In this document: piece after piece, positions 59,163 to 64,000 of the stretch
Layout of the letters: each line of letters opens with the position of its first letter
Numbering within the stretch: position 1 is the stretch's first letter
NCBI GenBank assembly: GCA_013350335.1
Contig: CM023534.1
Coordinates: forward strand, 10,755,542 to 10,819,541
Length of the DNA: 64,000 bases
DNA from: Chimonanthus salicifolius
Lineage: Eukaryota > Streptophyta > Magnoliopsida > Laurales > Calycanthaceae
Direction of reading: 5' to 3'
Notes under the pieces: model-generated
What the model saw: the letters and a program-made list of their open reading frames with translations, nothing else
What the model was told of the DNA's origin: nothing
The model's database searches: none
Position numbers and translations under genes: made by a program

Positions 59163-60706
59163 AAATCATCACTCATTTCAAAAAAAAAAAAAATTACACA
59201 CCTCCAACAAACAAGGCCCTAGATTTTAGAAGGAACCAAGTATCAAAGCATGAGAGGCACATAAAGAAAAATAACAGTTACAAGCACATCCAATATACTA
59301 AAGGATAACACACTCTTCTCCTTCATCATTAAAAAAAGCAAATTCTCTCACCCTTTTTTTGGTGTGTGATGTGCAAAACCAGTGTAGAGAGAGGGGGAAG
59401 AGATGACACAGACGATGTTCGCTTTCCCACTTACTTTTTTTTTTTTTTTGAGCGGTAAAAAAAAAAAAAATGCTTTCCCACTTACTACTCAATCATCAGA
59501 TTACCTTGGATTGACCAGTGGAAGAGCTTTCATTGCTTCATCATTCATCCATGTCAATCCCATATAGGGATAAAATTAAGTCACAGTCCTAACTTAATCT
59601 GGATGTATTTGGAGGAATCTCACAAAAAAAATAAAAATGAAAGGAAAATGCTATAATACATCATTCAAAAAGAAAAAAAGAAGAAGATCAAAACATCAGA
59701 AACTCCCTAGCCACATGCTTCTCATAATATCTATATCAAATTATACAAAAAGAAGATCCTACATATGATCTCAAGTCTCAACTATTAAACTAACATAGCA
59801 ATGTTTCGATATTGACTCTTTAATCGTAACAAAAATAAATAATGACTAAAATGCTTTAAATTCGTCACCCTAAGCTAGACCCTTCAATAAAACAGAGCAC
59901 AACTTCTTCAAATGGTATCAAAATCACACAAACTTGAGTTTTCGTTTGGGAAGGTAATCAAATAAACGATCCAATGAATTCAATTTCATGTCAATTGAAA
60001 TCAAATCACAACCAAAAAATGACCATAATTGAAAATCACCAAAATAAACCTATTTTAATATAAAACTAAATAATTCTAAAAATTGGTCAAGCTTGCAGAT
60101 CATGGCCCACATGCGTATGGTCCATCATAGAATCTGCACCAATTAGTATTGACATTATAGTAAGAATTCAATCACACCATGACTGGACTGCTCAAAGAAA
60201 CTAGATATTATTGGCCCATCACATATTTCCATCAAAAGTTCATCACTATGACACCAATGAGATATTAGTTAAAGGCAACAAATTGCATATTTGAGAGTCC
60301 ATTGGAATTTGGAGCATAAACATTCAGTAGATCAAATAGGTTTTACATATTGCAGTGAATATGTCCATCAGAAGCATGTATATCCACCCATATCCAAATG
60401 AATTCCTTCATGGACGGTGCAGATAAGATGCTTTGTCGAGAAACTGAATGCATATTTTGGAATGGAAATAACAAAATAAGAAATAATTCAAACACATACC
60501 ACAAGGGGACACCAAAAATATATAAAAATGTGGCTCAGTGATGATGGGTTTTCTGTGTGTCCAAAGAAGGGAAGAAATAACCCATATGTCCACAGAAAGG
60601 AAGATGGCTTTTCCATCATATATCTAAAAGAAGATTGACAGCATTGCAGTGTGCCTAAGACGAAGAAAAAGGAAGAAGAAGAAGAAGAAAGCCCAAGCTA
60701 AGACTC
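59163..60706. other. Intergenic spacer
   Basis: Poly-A/T runs occur at 59180-59193 and 59437-59469. No gene is supported. Confidence 0.35.
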
Positions 60707-60961
60707 CTAGCAGATGGCAACTGGGCCACTATTAGTTTGGAAGTTCCCATTACAAGGGAATCTGCCTTGGCATAAGAAACAGGATGGCAATGGAAAAGAA
60801 ACTTGAATTGTGTCACCCAATAAACCAAATGCCAGGGCTACAACAGACCCATTGATATCCATTCTATCAACAATAAAGAGAACATCACCCAAAGACGAAA
60901 ATTTGAATGCCCTGTGAAATTGTTTGGATCTCTGCCATCTACAACAATCCAACTCACCCAA
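60707..60961 (-). other. Open frame of 84 aa, unassigned
   Basis: The minus-strand frame has more normal codon use than its surroundings, with GC content above the local level, and reads WQRSKQFHRAFKFSSLGDVL near its start. It has no recognised domain and no clear splice partners. It could be an exon remnant. Confidence 0.2.
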
Positions 60962-61909
60962 AGAACTACATAAAACCTTCCTAACTTATCAAGTACTCTA
61001 TTCTGTATTTCTGTCTGTGGGACTTGTGTATGAAATGTGGACTACTCATTTGCTGGGCCTTATATACATTAAAAAGAATGCTGGACCTTATAGTAGACGT
61101 AGATTGTTTGATAATCACATCAAAGATTGGACTTCTGAGATTAAAAACAAAGGGTGGAATAAAATTTGACCTTTGGTCTGCATTCAATGGGTGAAAGCTC
61201 TCAAATAGGTTGCTAGAATCATTAAATCACTGAGATTTTTTGAGGTTGGGCCAGTCCAAGGAGGAGCCAATATGTCTTCCAAAAAAAAGGAAGAGCCAAT
61301 AGATAAAAAGTTTCAATCTCATAGAGCTCGGTATTGGTGGTGGTGGTGGTGGTGATGATGATGACTAGAGGGTGAGTCATCTTACATTGAAAGGTCTAAC
61401 ATAATATTCTTTGCAAGAATGATTAAAAAGATAAGCAAAACTAGGGATTCACTCAATCAACATGTGTCACTGATGGGGCGGCTTAATGATTTAACAATCA
61501 AATGACCAGAACTACTGTACTATTCACACATCTCGTCCAGAAAAAGAATAAATTACTTGTTATAGACCATTTAAAAAGATATTGGTGTAACATGGTGAAA
61601 GTGTTAGAGCCACAGTTGAATATGTGTTCTCTAGATTGTCAATTTCGTTTCAAAAAGTCTAGTTGTGAGTCATGTGTGCCTCTGGAAGAAGTGAAGACCA
61701 GAAGGTGAAGATTGTAGTCAACAAAGCAGCAATAGAGTTTGGTGGATCAGTTGAAGGCCAACCAATATAGGTAAAGGACTATAATAGGCTTAGGAGGACC
61801 TTGGACTGAACCCTAGTAAGGACTTAGGATCTGGACTTATATTGGTGAATATTAAAGTGATTCTAAGCTGTCAAGTCCATAGATTTGGTTTCTGAAAGTT
61901 GGCTCAGAA

Positions 61910-63230
61910 TTGAAGGTGTTACTTAGATTTCTGAAGAAATTTAGGAAGTTCGGAGTTCCGAGGCAGTGAGTTCAGACTTCCGAACTGGCTCAGACTTCTG
62001 AAAAGAAAGTTCTCAAGCCACACTAGAATGGTGTTTTTGGACAAACTTGTGGACTTATCTCTCAAGTGAGTTCAGAACTCCGAAGTTTGAGTTTAGAGTT
62101 CTGAATGCTAGCCATTGTGAGTTCAGACTTCTGAATGGACTTTTCAGAGTTCTGAATACTAGCCGTTGGAGCTTACTGGATGAGTTGTCAAAGCGTTGAT
62201 ACTGAGTTGTCAACAGGCGTTCGAAGTTCTAAAGTGTGTTTGGACTTCTGAACTCGAGTTTCAGAGTTCCGAATTAGAGCATTTGAAAAAATCTATTTAA
62301 ATCCAACCTCGTTTCTGTGCAATAAGGGATGAATGAATGAGAAAAAAAACTGTTGAGAATCAGTGTTGAGCACAAAAACCCTAAGAGAGACTATCGAGCT
62401 TTGCAGTGGTAAATCGCATGAGATTTTAATCCATCACTTGATCGTTCATGATCTGTTAATGAGCATTCAAGGATCTGTATTTTGAAGTGATTGGATCTTC
62501 AGTGTGAGATCTAGAATTCTCTGAGTGAGAGTATATCTAGATACCTTCAAGGATCTGTATTTTGAAGTGATTGGATCTTCAGTGTGAGATCTAGAATTCT
62601 CTGAGTGAGAGTAGATCTAGATACCCTTCCTTGTTTGTTAGTTGAGCAAAGATATTGGAAGAATCAATATTCAACAAAGGCGTGTGTGTGTGGAGGAAGA
62701 CATTGACAAAGACCATTGAAGAGCTTTCTGATTGGCGCATCTACAAAGTCAGTGAGGCACTTTGTGCTTTTGTTAAGAGTTTTGAAACATTCTCTTAGTG
62801 AGATTGTAGTGGTGACTCTTAGTGAGTCAAGGTGTGGTGACTCAAGTTTTGGTGACTTTGAGGTGAGTCAAGTTGTGTTGTAGACTCTTAGTGAGTCAAA
62901 GTTTTCTCTTAGTGAAGAGTGGATGTAGGTCAGGTGGACCGAACCACAATATATCGTGTATTGTGATGGTCTTCTTTGTGGTGATTGATCTTATGCATGC
63001 TTGGTGATTGATTTCTTGAATACTCTGACAGTATTGTGCATGCTATTTTGATCATCTGCGAACTCTGATATTATTATTGTGCTTCCGTTAATCAAAGATT
63101 AAAATTGGTTCTTGCTTTCAATGTTGATTTTCTGATTAAAAGAACAAAGTTGGTTAGGTTCATTTAATTGGCTAATCGTTTGGGCCAACTTAGTTAAAAC
63201 GGATCAATTAATTTAAGCTTTCACATATTA
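61910..63230 (+). mobile_element. Copia-type LTR relic
   Basis: 61930-62280 is built of repeated GAGTTCAGACTTCYGAA and CAGAGTTCYGAA words, and GTGGATGTAGGTCAGGTGG followed by ACCGAACCAC sits at 62921-62946. Both are hallmarks of LTRs of plant Ty1/copia elements, with the latter near the 3' part of such LTRs. The exact ends, target duplication and primer-binding site were not found, so the limits are approximate and it may be solo or truncated. Confidence 0.5.
62466..62625. repeat. Two tandem 80-bp units inside the copia LTR relic
   Basis: 62466-62545 and 62546-62625 are identical except for one base (GTATATC versus GTAGATC), so the duplication is recent relative to the rest of the LTR. Confidence 0.9.
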
Positions 63231-63367
63231 CGTTGATTGTCATATTCCCTCCCCGGATAGGTCACTTTCAGAAAGGGATTTCCCATTTACTAAATCTTTT
63301 TAATCCCCGATAAGAAAACTCTTTTATCAAAAAATGCACTAAGATTGACACACTATAAACTGGAATA

Positions 63368-63499
63368 CATGGCAGTCTGCACAGAAATGCATCAATTCCA
63401 AGTCAGTAATTGTGGATGATATCCAATGACTAACATGGCAGTCTGCACAGAAATGCATCAATTCCAAGTCAGTAATTGTGGATGATATCCAATGACTAA
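63368..63499. repeat. Two exact tandem 66-bp units
   Basis: The unit beginning CATGGCAGTCTGCACAGAAA occurs at 63368-63433 and 63434-63499 without a mismatch, and a third start (CAT) follows. It lies in otherwise unremarkable intergenic DNA. Confidence 0.9.
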
Positions 63500-64000
63500 C
63501 ATACAGCCTAAATGGTTAGCTCCATGTTGATGCCATTCACTAATTTGACAAGCACACCTCAATTCATAAAAATTGCTGTGTCAGAGACCATGTTAATCAA
63601 CATTTCTAATAGAAAATAAGACCATTATCACTTGTAAATGCTCTCAACAGCATTTTGATTTATTAGCATGAGTATAGTTCTAACTTATTCCTACTTTGAA
63701 ATTATTTTTAGTTCTAGTTTCTTATGCAGTATCATAAACGTTATTTAACAATACAATTTTCAATCATTTTGCATCTGTTCATATAAATCTGTGTATTTGG
63801 CTTCTCTTGTCACCATAACCAACGCCAGCTATGTCCAAATAAATTTTACATCAACCTCAACTATCACTCATGTCACAATCAGAATCTCAGTAGTTCATTT
63901 TCTTGCTTGAAACAAGATCATCAGGGTAAGTACTAGAAATCAGTGAAAACTACTGATCCAACTTAATTACGTAGTTACATGTAGAAATGATACAAAAAGT
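63500..64000. other. AT-rich end of window
   Basis: No feature was recognised in the final 500 bp. Confidence 0.4.

Noticed and set aside
61598..63224. Exact borders TGTTAG..TTTCA for the copia-type LTR
   Set aside because: The flanking 5-mers do not match, so the borders were left approximate.
1..64000. CRISPR arrays, operons and bacterial-type promoters
   Set aside because: No regularly spaced direct repeats with unique spacers occur, and gene structure is clearly eukaryotic.

Overview
This window is nuclear DNA of a flowering plant. It is AT-rich, has intron-containing genes with canonical plant splice sites, and carries dense plant-type transposon debris (hAT and Mutator-like miniature elements, tRNA-derived SINEs, LTR relics). 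I cannot name the species. Long introns and repeat-rich spacers suggest a medium or large genome, probably a woody non-grass angiosperm. Gene family names come from recalled sequence families, not from a search.

Only two genes are well supported. One is an 11-exon plus-strand gene (coding exons 35889-47926) for a 589-aa coiled-coil protein of the plant MAP70 microtubule-associated family, most like MAP70-5. The other is an intronless minus-strand gene (51537-53675) for a 712-aa chloroplast-targeted PPR-SMR protein, orthologous in appearance to Arabidopsis SVR7 (At4g16390). They converge with about 3.6 kb between their stop codons. A third, less certain gene (3937-4891, minus, three exons assembled here) encodes a 254-aa RNase H-fold protein that has lost two catalytic acidic residues. 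It may be a domesticated or decaying retroelement domain.

Layout: 1-8 kb holds a Mutator-like foldback element, a hAT miniature element with perfect target duplications, a LINE tail, the RNase H-like gene and a mathematically perfect 2 x 120 bp palindrome. 8-20 kb is a mosaic of palindrome-cored elements, a block repeated 8-10 kb apart, and degenerate copies of the RNase H-like gene. 21.8-31.2 kb is a tandem duplication of a 2.45 kb unit. Its second copy carries a 3.1 kb insertion (containing a hAT element) and a separate hAT element whose empty site survives in the first copy. 32.7-33.5 kb holds two more hAT miniature elements and a long TA microsatellite. 35.9-48 kb is the MAP70 gene, with two SINEs and a copia gag relic in its introns. 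49.9-50.4 kb is a LINE RNase H relic. 53.9-57.0 kb is a probable 3.1 kb solo LTR with a perfect 5-bp target duplication, lying 197 bp upstream of the PPR start codon. 57-64 kb is mostly intergenic, with a copia-type LTR relic and several exact tandem duplications.

The genes form no operon or pathway cluster. MAP70 proteins act on cortical microtubules and secondary wall patterning, while the PPR-SMR protein acts on chloroplast RNA. The most distinctive feature is the structural DNA: one palindromic module recurs inside several different elements, next to very young and very clean insertion footprints.
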